From NCBI GenBank assembly GCA_937888925.1, contig CALARM010001083.1, forward strand, positions 1-23,062: a stretch of 23,062 bases of DNA, written 5' to 3'. A program made the position numbers and the translations under genes. The notes beneath the pieces were generated by a model, which saw only the letters and a list, made by a program, of their open reading frames with translations, searched no databases and had not been told where the DNA came from. The first letter of the stretch is position 1. Every line of letters starts with the position of its first letter. This DNA comes from an uncultured Synergistia bacterium. GTDB taxonomy: Bacteria > Eremiobacterota > SpSt-956 > JAKJGF01. Below, piece after piece: positions 6,703 through 13,860 of the stretch.

Positions 6703-6770
6703 GCTCCTGCCGGATGGCCAACCCTTACATGACCATCCGGCGGTTAGCCAGGTTCGAAACTGGCAGGAGC
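6703..6770 (+). ncRNA. three-way-junction structured element of unknown class
   Basis: A 68-base element folds without remainder. The closing stem is GCTCCT (6703-6708) with AGGAGC (6765-6770). Stem 2 is GCCGGATGGCCA (6709-6720) with TGACCATCCGGC (6730-6741), with one C-A mismatch and a 9-base loop. GGTTA (6742-6746) joins it to stem 3, GCCAG (6747-6751) with CTGGC (6760-6764), whose loop GTTCGAAA resembles a tRNA T-loop. Its GC content stands out from the AT-rich flanks. It lies between the SSB-like gene and the primase-helicase, either in the mRNA leader or as a DNA structure near the origin. The strand is assumed from the genes. Confidence 0.55.
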
Positions 6771-6804
6771 AATAGAAAGAAAAGATTTAAGGAAGGATAA
6801 AAAT

Positions 6805-8967
6805 ATGTTAAATACGAAGAATATACCAGGAGAACTAAAGCAGCTAAAACAATGGGTTTTATGGCGATTTATTCACAAGATAAACCAAAAAAAGCCCGCG
6901 AAAGTTCCATATCAAGTAAGCGGTCAAGAGGCAGGAACAAATAATCCGGACACATGGAACGATTTCGAGGCGGTAAACAATAAATTCTCAGGAAACGGAA
7001 AAAACTTTTCAGGTATAGGTTTTGTATTTTCAGAAACAGATCCTTATGTAGGAATAGATTTTGATGATTGCGTTGATGAAACCGGGAATATAAAAGAAGA
7101 AGTATTAAACTGGGTAGAAAAATTTGCCTCTTATACTGAATATTCTCAGAGCAAAAGAGGAATTCATATAATCTGTAAGGGGGTAAAACCGGGTCATAGA
7201 AAACAAAAGGGAAATATAGAAATTTATGATAGAGTCAGATATTTTGTTTTTACTGGCAACGTGATAAATAATTTCAAAGAAATAAAGACCTGCCAGGATG
7301 CTATAAATGAATTCTACTATACAGTATTTAAAGAAGAGGAAGAAGAAGAAAAAACAATACAGAAAGAATATAAAAGAACATACTCACCTCCTGAAGATAA
7401 AGAAGAATTTTATAATAAAGTTTTGCAGGTTCTGGAAGAAAGAGGACAGGGGTTATTTTCAGATTATAACGAATATTTCCGTTTTTGTATGGCTTGCAAA
7501 AATACTGGATTCGCTTATGAGTCAATAGACCTTATACTGCAACAATCAAAAAATTATAATTATACTCAAAATATAAAAATGTATGAAAAATTGGTTCCAG
7601 ACGGCAGGGCTGATTTTGGAACCGTTTATTATTTTGCAAAAAAAGCCGACAATTACAGATTAAACGAACTATTAACAGCTAAAAAAGAATATGCAGTTGC
7701 AAAATTTGGAAGATCTTCTTCTCCCACTACAGAAGAAAAACAAGAAGTTTTATCTGTGGCTGAAGAAATCATAAAAAAAAAGGTTAAAAAAAAAAGCAAG
7801 GCAGATATACTCTTTGAAGTTGAAGATTTCTTTAGAAATCAGTATAAATTCAGGTTTAATGTAATTACTTATAAGCCTGAATATTCTCCCCTGGGCTCTG
7901 ACAATTGGATAGCTGTAGATGATGGATTTGAAGCGGCTTGCTACTTTCAATTAATAAGAAATAATATCTATTTTAGCAAAGATGATATCCACACTCTTTT
8001 TATTAATCCCGATTTTTCTCCTCCGGTGGATCCGCTTAAAGAATATTTCGATAGTTTACTATACGACAATCAGAGAGATTATATAAAAGATTATACAGAT
8101 TGCTTTATTCTTCTGGATGAAAAAGAACGAAAAAACTTTGAAATAATGTTTAAAAAATGGTTTGTCGCCATCTTAACAAGCATCTATAACGATAAATTTT
8201 GCAATCAATGTATTTTTATCGTCGTAGGTGAGCAGGGTGAAGGGAAAACCACTTTTCTTAATAATCTGGTTCCTCCAACACTTAAAACGTATCATCAAAA
8301 CGGGGGAATTGATTTTTTGAGTAAAGATAGCCAGTTAGCTATGGCCGGGAAGCTCCTTATAAATATTGATGAACTGGAAAGTTTTTCAAAACAGGATATA
8401 GATCTTCTTAAAAGCAGGGTAACAGCTCTGGATTTTGATGTAAGACCCCCATATAAAAAACATTCAATAAAATTTAAAAAAAGATGCTCTTTCATGGCAT
8501 CTACGAATAAGACCGGATTTCTTTCTGACCCCACCGGGAGCAGAAGATTTCTTATAAATAATATCTTAAAAATTGATTATAAAAGAGATATTAACATAGA
8601 TCAGATGTATGCGCAGGCAAAAGAACTCTATTTCTCAGGATTTACGTATTTCTTTAATAAAGATGAAATAAAATATTTAACCCAGAGAAATGAAATGTAT
8701 GCAATAGAAAGTATAGAAGAACAACTGCTTTTAAAACATTATCAGCCGGGAGAAGACTTGTTTTTATCAGCCACTGAACTGGCTGGAGAACTTGAAAAGA
8801 AAGGAGATTTCCCTGTAAGAGTGGATAGCCTTTTCGTAAGAAAACTTGGAACTTTCCTTACAAAACATGGTTTCAAGAGAAAAGGCGTTAAGGGTCGATA
8901 TGTGTGGTGTGTAAGTGAGAAAAAATATAGACCAGGATTTGAACAAGATTTACCTGTACCTTTTTAG
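6805..8967 (+). CDS. phage primase-helicase (PrimPol-like domain plus VapE/VirE-type ATPase)
   Basis: A 720-residue protein. Residues about 5-165 look like a primase/polymerase domain: WVLWR, the acidic motif VGIDFDDC (Asp85, Asp87, Asp88), SKRGIHII (116-123) and EIYDRVRYFVFTG. The C-terminal half is a P-loop ATPase of the virulence-associated E (VapE/VirE) group: Walker A GEQGEGKT (475-482), Walker B LLINIDELE (Asp522, Glu523), and the sensor segment MASTNKTGFLSDPTGSRRF. It should synthesise primers and unwind DNA at the phage origin. AAGGAAGG precedes the ATG. It ends in an acidic-then-PVPF tail, somewhat like the SSB-like tip upstream. Origin-like repeats begin inside its last codons. Confidence 0.85.
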   Translation: MLNTKNIPGELKQLKQWVLWRFIHKINQKKPAKVPYQVSGQEAGTNNPDTWNDFEAVNNKFSGNGKNFSGIGFVFSETDPYVGIDFDDCVDETGNIKEEVLNWVEKFASYTEYSQSKRGIHIICKGVKPGHRKQKGNIEIYDRVRYFVFTGNVINNFKEIKTCQDAINEFYYTVFKEEEEEEKTIQKEYKRTYSPPEDKEEFYNKVLQVLEERGQGLFSDYNEYFRFCMACKNTGFAYESIDLILQQSKNYNYTQNIKMYEKLVPDGRADFGTVYYFAKKADNYRLNELLTAKKEYAVAKFGRSSSPTTEEKQEVLSVAEEIIKKKVKKKSKADILFEVEDFFRNQYKFRFNVITYKPEYSPLGSDNWIAVDDGFEAACYFQLIRNNIYFSKDDIHTLFINPDFSPPVDPLKEYFDSLLYDNQRDYIKDYTDCFILLDEKERKNFEIMFKKWFVAILTSIYNDKFCNQCIFIVVGEQGEGKTTFLNNLVPPTLKTYHQNGGIDFLSKDSQLAMAGKLLINIDELESFSKQDIDLLKSRVTALDFDVRPPYKKHSIKFKKRCSFMASTNKTGFLSDPTGSRRFLINNILKIDYKRDINIDQMYAQAKELYFSGFTYFFNKDEIKYLTQRNEMYAIESIEEQLLLKHYQPGEDLFLSATELAGELEKKGDFPVRVDSLFVRKLGTFLTKHGFKRKGVKGRYVWCVSEKKYRPGFEQDLPVPF

Positions 8968-9253
8968 TGTAAGTGGTGTATAAGTTATGTAACTTGCAAA
9001 AATAGTTACACAGATAGACAGCGTAAAGGAAAGAATAAAAATGTGTAAGTGTGTAAGTGAAGTTGTAAAACTTTGGAAAAACTGTAAATTCTCAAAAACT
9101 CTAACCTCTAAGGTAACAACCTTACTAAATTCTTATGTAAACTGTGTAAGTAAAATATACTTACTTAGTTACATAAAGAATAGAAAAGTATTATATTATA
9201 TAGCTTTTTTGGTTGTGTAAGTGAAAATTTTCACTTACACAGAGTTACACAGA
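8909..9253. repeat. GTGTAAGTG iteron-like field, candidate replication origin
   Basis: GTGTAAGT(G) occurs on the plus strand at 8909-8917, 8967-8975, 9043-9051, 9051-9059, 9144-9151 (then A) and 9215-9223, and inverted at 9232-9240. A degenerate copy is at 8976-8985, and the related AGTTACACAGA occurs near 9004 and 9243. The bases 9214-9241 are a perfect 28-bp palindrome. The field lies directly after the primase-helicase gene in a 324-base stretch with no clear large gene, which is where replication origins with iterons are often found. Confidence 0.6.
9041..9220 (+). CDS. possible small protein overlapping the repeat field
   Basis: A 59-codon frame from ATG 9041, with AAAGGAAAG about 8 bases upstream. 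The repeats are read in frame as Cys-Val-Ser. The C-terminus is hydrophobic (LYYIAFLVV). The frame may be accidental, since the repeats avoid stops in this frame. I list it because the ribosome binding site is good and the region otherwise lacks a gene. Confidence 0.25.
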   Translation: MCKCVSEVVKLWKNCKFSKTLTSKVTTLLNSYVNCVSKIYLLSYIKNRKVLYYIAFLVV

Positions 9254-9291
9254 ATTATACTCCTATACTGCGTGAAGAAAGAAGTAGAAAA

Positions 9292-9687
9292 ATGATACAG
9301 ATGGCGAACAGCCTGACCTTTTCGATACCAGGCAGAGCAAAGCCCTGTGTGAGAACCACGCAAAAACAAAAATGGGTGGATAAAAACTATAAAGAATATG
9401 AGGTTTATAAGTCACGTATAAAAGAAAATGCTCTTGGTGCTATGTTACAAGAAAGAGTGAGTCAAATTACAGATCCAGTGGGAATAACAGCCAGTGTATT
9501 TATAAAAGGCAAAAACAGAGGAGATATAGACAATTATTGTAAGTCAATTCTTGACGGTATACAGGCAACAAAGAGAAATCCGCAGGGATTAATAAAGAAT
9601 GACAGGCAGGTTGAGAGTATAGCAGTTGATCTGTTTTCTGTAGAAAAAGAAGAGGATCAAAGGGTTGAAGTTACTCTCTGGTGGTAA
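9292..9687 (+). CDS. rusA: RusA-like Holliday junction resolvase
   Basis: A 131-residue protein of normal RusA length. The N-terminus FSIPGRAKPCVR is the usual beta-strand and Pro-rich opening. The active-site region is RGDIDNYCKSILDGI (Asp78, Asp80, Asn81, Lys84, Asp88) and the later acidic IKNDRQV (Asp104). RusA is a metal-dependent dimeric endonuclease that cuts four-way junctions during recombination-dependent replication or resolves branches before packaging. The start may be Met at 9292 or at 9301; neither has a strong ribosome binding site. It follows the origin-like repeats. Confidence 0.9.
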   Translation: MIQMANSLTFSIPGRAKPCVRTTQKQKWVDKNYKEYEVYKSRIKENALGAMLQERVSQITDPVGITASVFIKGKNRGDIDNYCKSILDGIQATKRNPQGLIKNDRQVESIAVDLFSVEKEEDQRVEVTLWW

Positions 9688-9720
9688 ATAAATAATATAA
9701 AAAAAGGAGTGTATTAATTA

Positions 9721-9954
9721 ATGAATATAAAAAACTGGAGGTTGAATAAAGCAATGGACATTAAGAAAAGATTACAAAATTTAGTTATAAAAATTGATGC
9801 TTTGAAAGAAATAAGCTCAGACGGTTCTCCTGGTTCTACTGAATACAACACAGGAGTAACTAAAGCCAGAGATCTGGTTATAGGAGAAATAAGTAAGGTG
9901 AATTGTAATGTTTGCAGAGTTAAAGAAAATAAAGAAATGGAGGTTGAAGTATAA
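9721..9954 (+). CDS. small protein with a repeated phage domain (YN-G...A-DL type)
   Basis: A 77-residue protein. Residues about 24-61 contain EYNTGVTKARDLVIGEISK, which resembles two segments of the protein at 13861-14430 (FNQGLEKAMDLIISEIN and YNQGIEEARNLLLCEAEK). This defines a small helical module with a conserved Asn-x-Gly turn. AAAAGGAG lies upstream; an internal ATG at 9754 preceded by GGAGG is an alternative start. Function unknown. Confidence 0.55.
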   Translation: MNIKNWRLNKAMDIKKRLQNLVIKIDALKEISSDGSPGSTEYNTGVTKARDLVIGEISKVNCNVCRVKENKEMEVEV

Positions 9955-9956
9955 AA

Positions 9957-10256
9957 GTGAAAACATCACCAGAGAGATTAAAACAGGTAAGAGAATGGCA
10001 GAAACGCCATAAAAAGTATCTGGCAAAATACAGGAGAAGGTATGATAAGAAAAATCCAGATAAAGTGAAGAAACATCAGGAGAAATTCGGGAAAGAATAT
10101 AATCAGGAATATAGAGAGAAAAACAGGGAAAAATTAAGGGAATATCAACGGGAATACTGGTATAAACGAACTGCAACAAAAGAGGATGAAATGGTAAAAA
10201 AACAGATAAGAAAGATAATATCTTTCCAAGAAAAGGAGGCTGAAGTAATTGGATAA
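9957..10256 (+). CDS. small highly basic helical protein
   Basis: A 99-residue protein starting at GTG 9957, with GGAGG upstream. It is rich in Arg, Lys, Tyr and Glu, with irregular repeats such as KYRRRYDKKNPDK, EYNQEYREKNREK and EYQREYWYKR. Such charged repeats also occur as N-terminal extensions of phage HNH nucleases, but no HNH motif is present here. It may bind nucleic acid. The stop overlaps the next gene's start by 8 bases. Confidence 0.5.
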   Translation: MKTSPERLKQVREWQKRHKKYLAKYRRRYDKKNPDKVKKHQEKFGKEYNQEYREKNREKLREYQREYWYKRTATKEDEMVKKQIRKIISFQEKEAEVIG

Positions 10257-10797
10257 ACAGGAAAACATTATCTATTTAGACGTTGAAACACAGCTTCTTT
10301 CTGATGATGTTGGCGGATGGGGACATATAGACAAAATGAAAGTTGCTATAGTGGTGATTTATAGCAGTAAAGAAGATAAGTTTTATCACTTCACCGAAGG
10401 AAGTATGTTTTATCTTTTAGATAAGCTTAAGGAAGCTACCCTGGTCGTAGGGTTCAATATCAAAAATTTTGACTATAAAGTTATGCAGCCCTATTACTTG
10501 GATTTCGACTTAAAAACCTTACCTACTTACGACATACTTGAAGAGTCAAACAAAAAACTTGGCCACAGGATCAGTCTTCAGGCATTTGCTGAACCTACTT
10601 TGAATATTGGAAAATCTGCAGATGGGCTCAAGGCTGTCGAATGGTTTAAATCTGGAGAGATACAGAAGATTATCGACTATTGCAAGCAAGATGTAATAGT
10701 TACCAGGGATTTATATTTATTCGCAGAGAGAAATGGATATTTGAAATTTAATGACAAGAAGACCGGGAAAGAGAAAGTTGTTTTTCTGGAGGTATGA
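10249..10797 (+). CDS. DEDDy 3'-5' exonuclease (RNase H-like, PolB-exonuclease related)
   Basis: A 182-residue protein covering one exonuclease domain. Motif Exo I is IYLDVET (Asp11, Glu13), Exo II is GFNIKNFDYKVM (Asp75), and Exo III is DYCKQDVIVTRDLY (Tyr144, Asp148), the DEDDy signature. This family removes nucleotides from DNA 3' ends, as stand-alone proofreading or processing nucleases. I chose TTG 10249 because AAGGAGG lies at good distance and no ATG fits. It overlaps the basic protein gene upstream, and the next small gene starts four bases after its stop. Confidence 0.8.
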   Translation: MDKQENIIYLDVETQLLSDDVGGWGHIDKMKVAIVVIYSSKEDKFYHFTEGSMFYLLDKLKEATLVVGFNIKNFDYKVMQPYYLDFDLKTLPTYDILEESNKKLGHRISLQAFAEPTLNIGKSADGLKAVEWFKSGEIQKIIDYCKQDVIVTRDLYLFAERNGYLKFNDKKTGKEKVVFLEV

Positions 10798-10800
10798 AAA

Positions 10801-10968
10801 TTGATTACTCTTAATGATATAGACAAAGCAGTCCTCAGACTTCTCCGGGCAAATCAAAAAGAATTCCGGGAAATTGAATCAATAAAAATTCAGATAAAAG
10901 TTAAAGATAAGATTTTGCCCATGGTTTTAAAAGAAGGTGGAATATATTTTGAAGAAGATAGAAAGTGA
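10801..10968 (+). CDS. small hypothetical protein
   Basis: A 55-residue product from TTG 10801, with GGAGG eight bases upstream. It is helical at the start (DIDKAVLRLLRANQKEFREI) and beta-like after residue 30. It fills the gap after the exonuclease and overlaps the next Cys-rich gene by 20 bases. No family is recognised; support is the ribosome binding site and the tight packing. Confidence 0.45.
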   Translation: MITLNDIDKAVLRLLRANQKEFREIESIKIQIKVKDKILPMVLKEGGIYFEEDRK

Positions 10969-11101
10969 CCATACTCCTCATACTTGTCTGTATTGTAAGC
11001 ACATAGGCAGGTGTGGTAAATGTATTTTATTTAAAAAGATAATGCCTTTGATGGAAGAGAATAACTGTGAATATTGGACAGTATTTTACGAGAAAGGATG
11101 A
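10949..11101 (+). CDS. small Cys-rich protein, probable zinc-binding
   Basis: A 50-residue product from TTG 10949 (AAGAAGGTGG upstream). Cys residues in CLYCKHIGRCGKC (residues 13-25) and a later NNCEYW (Cys40) give a zinc-knuckle-like cluster. The C-terminal C-x-x-(W/F) feature also appears in other phage Cys-rich miniproteins in this window (for example YCNDFE at 13379-13831). Start codon choice is uncertain. Confidence 0.5.
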   Translation: MKKIESDHTPHTCLYCKHIGRCGKCILFKKIMPLMEENNCEYWTVFYEKG

Positions 11102-11106
11102 TAAAA

Positions 11107-11448
11107 ATGTTAATAGAAGGTTTTGAGATATCAAAAAAGATGCTACAGGACTGGAAAAGAGAAGAGGGAAAAGCTTATAAAATAGAGAGAATGAAACAGA
11201 AAGGTACGTGGAAAAACAACCCGGATTACAATAAAGAGGTAGGAGTAATAAAACGGATTGACCCTGTTGTAAAAATCAGAGGGAAAAAGAAAATTATAAG
11301 AATAAATGGTCGGAAGGTAGAAAAAATTATAGGTGGCGTTCCAGTGAAATACTCAGAACTTACTCAGGAAGAACAGAAGGAGTATAGGGAAAATATTGAG
11401 AGAGAAGAAAGAGCCAGAGAAGAAAGAGTCAGAGAGGTAGAGAAATGA
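11107..11448 (+). CDS. hypothetical basic protein
   Basis: A 113-residue protein from ATG 11107, with AAAGGA eight bases upstream; the frame is open further back to 11074, but that start would sit inside the previous gene. The centre is basic (VVKIRGKKKIIRINGRK), and the C-terminus is a charged helix rich in Glu and Arg. No family is recognised. It overlaps the PP-loop gene by an ATGA. Confidence 0.55.
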   Translation: MLIEGFEISKKMLQDWKREEGKAYKIERMKQKGTWKNNPDYNKEVGVIKRIDPVVKIRGKKKIIRINGRKVEKIIGGVPVKYSELTQEEQKEYRENIEREERAREERVREVEK

Positions 11449-12281
11449 AACACGTCATTCAGTTTAGCGGTGGGCTGGCCTCTGCTTATGTTGCCTGGAT
11501 GTGTGTTGAAGAGTTTGGAAAAAACAACTGCATATTGTTATTTCATGAGACCGGCGTAGAACATCCCGACAATGTAAAATTTAAAGAAAATGTGTGTAAT
11601 TTTCTTGAAATAGAATACGTTGAAATAAGTTATGGGATGGATTTATGGGATTTGATAGTAAAACAGAGATGCCTTCCTTCTTATTTTCAACCTTTTTGTA
11701 CGAGAATGTTAAAAATGGAACAGGGTTTTAAGTTTCTGAAAAAATTAAAGGAAAAATTTATAGTTTATAATGGCTTTGGAGCTCATGAACCTAAAAGAGT
11801 AATGAGGGCAAATGAGTTAGGAAAAAGAAAAGGTCATACAGTTCACTCTCCTCTTTATGAACAAAATATTCCAGATAAAAAGGTTATGGAAATTATCCGG
11901 GATGAATGGAACATAAAAATACAAGAGCCATATATGCAAGGTTTTGAACATTGTAATTGCTTACCTTGCTTCAAGGGCGGACAAAAACATTTCAAAAGAG
12001 TCTTTCAGTATTATCCAGAAGCTTTTGAAAAGGCGAAATGGGCAGAGAAAGAAATAAGTAGAATTAAACAAAAGGAGTTCACTGTTTTTACAAGGGAAGA
12101 GAAAACGGGAAGATGGACATATAATTCCAAGGGAAAAAAAGTAATTGAGACGGAAACGGTTAAAATTTCTTTAGGAGAACTTGAAAAAATATGGGTGGAG
12201 GAACCGGTAAAACCACAGACGATGAGTTTTAATCATTCTGATGACTGGGAGCAATTGGATTTATTTGAGGTGGCAGCATGA
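11445..12281 (+). CDS. PAPS-reductase-like PP-loop enzyme
   Basis: A 278-residue protein. The N-terminus carries a PP-loop, FSGGLAS (Ser8-Ser13), after a beta strand, the nucleotide-binding site of the adenine nucleotide alpha-hydrolase/PAPS reductase superfamily. Further marks are LLFHETGVEHP (32-41), FCTRMLK (Cys85) as in the PAPS reductase CT-LK motif, and a Cys cluster CNCLPC (170, 172, 175). Phages often carry such genes next to DNA methylases, with unproven function; candidate roles are sulfur transfer to nucleic acid (DndC is a relative) or nucleotide activation. It overlaps the C5 methyltransferase gene by ATGA, so the two are probably co-translated. True assimilatory sulfate reduction is unlikely. 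Confidence 0.75.
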   Translation: MKHVIQFSGGLASAYVAWMCVEEFGKNNCILLFHETGVEHPDNVKFKENVCNFLEIEYVEISYGMDLWDLIVKQRCLPSYFQPFCTRMLKMEQGFKFLKKLKEKFIVYNGFGAHEPKRVMRANELGKRKGHTVHSPLYEQNIPDKKVMEIIRDEWNIKIQEPYMQGFEHCNCLPCFKGGQKHFKRVFQYYPEAFEKAKWAEKEISRIKQKEFTVFTREEKTGRWTYNSKGKKVIETETVKISLGELEKIWVEEPVKPQTMSFNHSDDWEQLDLFEVAA

Positions 12282-13141
12282 AAAACATAACAGCAAAGTC
12301 TTATTTTAGTGGAGCCGGTGGCATGGATTTAGGATTGCAAGAATCTGGCATAGACATAATCAGGTCATACGAGATTGACCCTATATGCTGTGAAACCCTG
12401 AGAAGTAATTTTTCTCACGATATCTTTCAGGAAGATATAACGAAAATTACAGTTTTCAGTCAGCCACAGTCAGATGTAATTATCGGGACATTCCCCTGTC
12501 AGAGATATTCCCGAATGGCGGACATAAAAGGAACTCGAACAGGGGATGATTTGTTTCTTCATTTTTTCAGACATATAGCCCTGGAACGTCCTGAGATGTA
12601 CGTGATTGAAAATGTTCCAGGAATGAGGAAGTTTGCGGTTACTATGGAGGCTTTAACCAGGCTCCCGGATTATTATGTGAGAATAGAGTGTCCAGTCAAC
12701 GCTTCTATGTGGCTACCTCAGTCCAGAAAAAGGCTTCTTTTATTTGGAACTCGTAAACCGTTTAATTCTTTTCAATATCCTTTGTTCGGAAAGCAGGCAA
12801 TTATCGGGGATATTCTGGAAAGAGATCCAGAGATAAATATTCCGGATTACGTGAAAAGTAGATTAAGCGGGGCATATAGAGATAAGCCGATTGTTTCAAA
12901 TATAAATGAGATTGCTCCATGTTGCCTGGCTCATTATGGCCGAGATCAGAGTACCAGACTGGTGAATGACGGAAGGAGAATAAGACCATATACACCTCTG
13001 GAATATGCCAGGCTCCAGGGGTTCCCGGATACGTTTAAGTTCTCCGGAGAGGTGAGTAATATTTACCGGCAAATAGGAAATGCGGTACCGGTACCTATGG
13101 CAAAATGGGTAGGAGAACAAATTCAAAAATACTTTAATTAA
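12278..13141 (+). CDS. DNA cytosine-5 methyltransferase
   Basis: A 287-residue complete C5 methyltransferase. Motif I is YFSGAGGMDLGL (AdoMet binding), motif IV is GTFPCQRYS with catalytic Cys74, motif VI is ENV (111-113), motif VIII is QSRKR (148-152), motif IX is YARLQGFP, and motif X is IGNAVPVPMA. The target recognition region between VIII and IX is short. No matching restriction endonuclease gene is adjacent, so it is probably an orphan methylase protecting phage DNA from host restriction or modulating expression. The overlap with the PP-loop gene suggests joint DNA modification (inference). Confidence 0.9.
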   Translation: MKNITAKSYFSGAGGMDLGLQESGIDIIRSYEIDPICCETLRSNFSHDIFQEDITKITVFSQPQSDVIIGTFPCQRYSRMADIKGTRTGDDLFLHFFRHIALERPEMYVIENVPGMRKFAVTMEALTRLPDYYVRIECPVNASMWLPQSRKRLLLFGTRKPFNSFQYPLFGKQAIIGDILERDPEINIPDYVKSRLSGAYRDKPIVSNINEIAPCCLAHYGRDQSTRLVNDGRRIRPYTPLEYARLQGFPDTFKFSGEVSNIYRQIGNAVPVPMAKWVGEQIQKYFN

Positions 13142-13159
13142 GGAAGGTGTGAGTAAAGA

Positions 13160-13378
13160 ATGTGTCAGGCAGAAACAAATCAAAAAGTTTTAAACAGGAA
13201 AAGATATATCCGCCATGTTGCAAGAGTTGATAAAAAATGTTATGGACATCCGAAAGAAGTTATAAAACCCGGAGAAATTTATTACAAGAAAAGGTCAAAG
13301 ACTTATTGTTCAGCTTATATCGATGAACAGTTACGTATCTATAAAGAGATACAAGAAATGAGAAAGAGGTGGGAATAA
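13160..13378 (+). CDS. small Cys-containing hypothetical protein
   Basis: A 72-residue basic protein with AAGGAAGGTG before the ATG. The centre, KKCYGHPKEVIKPGEIYY then YCSAYID, resembles small phage proteins with a Cys/His site followed by an I-x-x-GE-x-Y motif. The C-terminus is a charged helix. Function unknown. Its stop is directly followed by the next ATG. Confidence 0.55.
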   Translation: MCQAETNQKVLNRKRYIRHVARVDKKCYGHPKEVIKPGEIYYKKRSKTYCSAYIDEQLRIYKEIQEMRKRWE

Positions 13379-13831
13379 ATGAAAGTAGATTACAGTAAAT
13401 GGCGGCTTAACCCTGATGGTAATATTTTAGGTGTAGTTGGAAATTTCTGCATGAATGATTTACTGTGTTTTATTCAGGATTATTACATAGAACATGATGA
13501 TACAGGGGATATACCTGAGTTTATTGATATAACAAAAGAGCAACAAGACTATTTTATATCTCAGGAAATAGTTGAAGGTGGTATAAAATTTAACAATGAA
13601 AAGTTATCAGAAATACAAACTCCTTATGGCGTAATAAAGATACTTCCCAGAGAAGTATGTAAACATTGTAAGCATGTATCAGGTGATAATAACTTTGATT
13701 TCTGCAATCATCCAGGACACCAAGAAAAATATCCCGGGTTTGTGGTAAATCCTAATAGAAATTATTGTAATGATTTTGAGGATAGTGGGAAGGAATTTAA
13801 CTGCTATCAAGAGAGAAAAGAAGGGAAATAG
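13379..13831 (+). CDS. Cys-rich hypothetical protein, probable zinc-binding
   Basis: A 150-residue protein. The first 90 residues are mixed alpha/beta with no motif I recognise. The C-terminal part holds CKHCKHV, FCNHPGH and YCNDFE, a four-to-five-Cys cluster with His that is common in phage zinc-binding proteins of unknown role. AGAGGTGG precedes the ATG. It lies in the middle accessory block. Confidence 0.55.
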   Translation: MKVDYSKWRLNPDGNILGVVGNFCMNDLLCFIQDYYIEHDDTGDIPEFIDITKEQQDYFISQEIVEGGIKFNNEKLSEIQTPYGVIKILPREVCKHCKHVSGDNNFDFCNHPGHQEKYPGFVVNPNRNYCNDFEDSGKEFNCYQERKEGK

Positions 13832-13860
13832 CTAAAAGAAAGGTTTGGTGGTAAAAATTA

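Noticed and set aside
6703..6770. tRNA gene
   Set aside because: The GGTTCGAAAC and acceptor-like GCTCCT/AGGAGC ends recall a tRNA, but the element is only 68 bases, the T-loop has eight bases, there is no D-arm, and there is no seven-base anticodon loop.
6703..6770. hammerhead ribozyme
   Set aside because: A three-stem junction with CGAAA is present, but the required CUGANGA core is absent.
8909..9253. CRISPR array
   Set aside because: Repeats are only about 9 bp, irregularly spaced and partly adjacent, with no spacer pattern.
11074..11106. longer start for the gene at 11107
   Set aside because: It would overlap the preceding Cys-rich frame, and no ribosome binding site supports it; AAAGGA fits ATG 11107.
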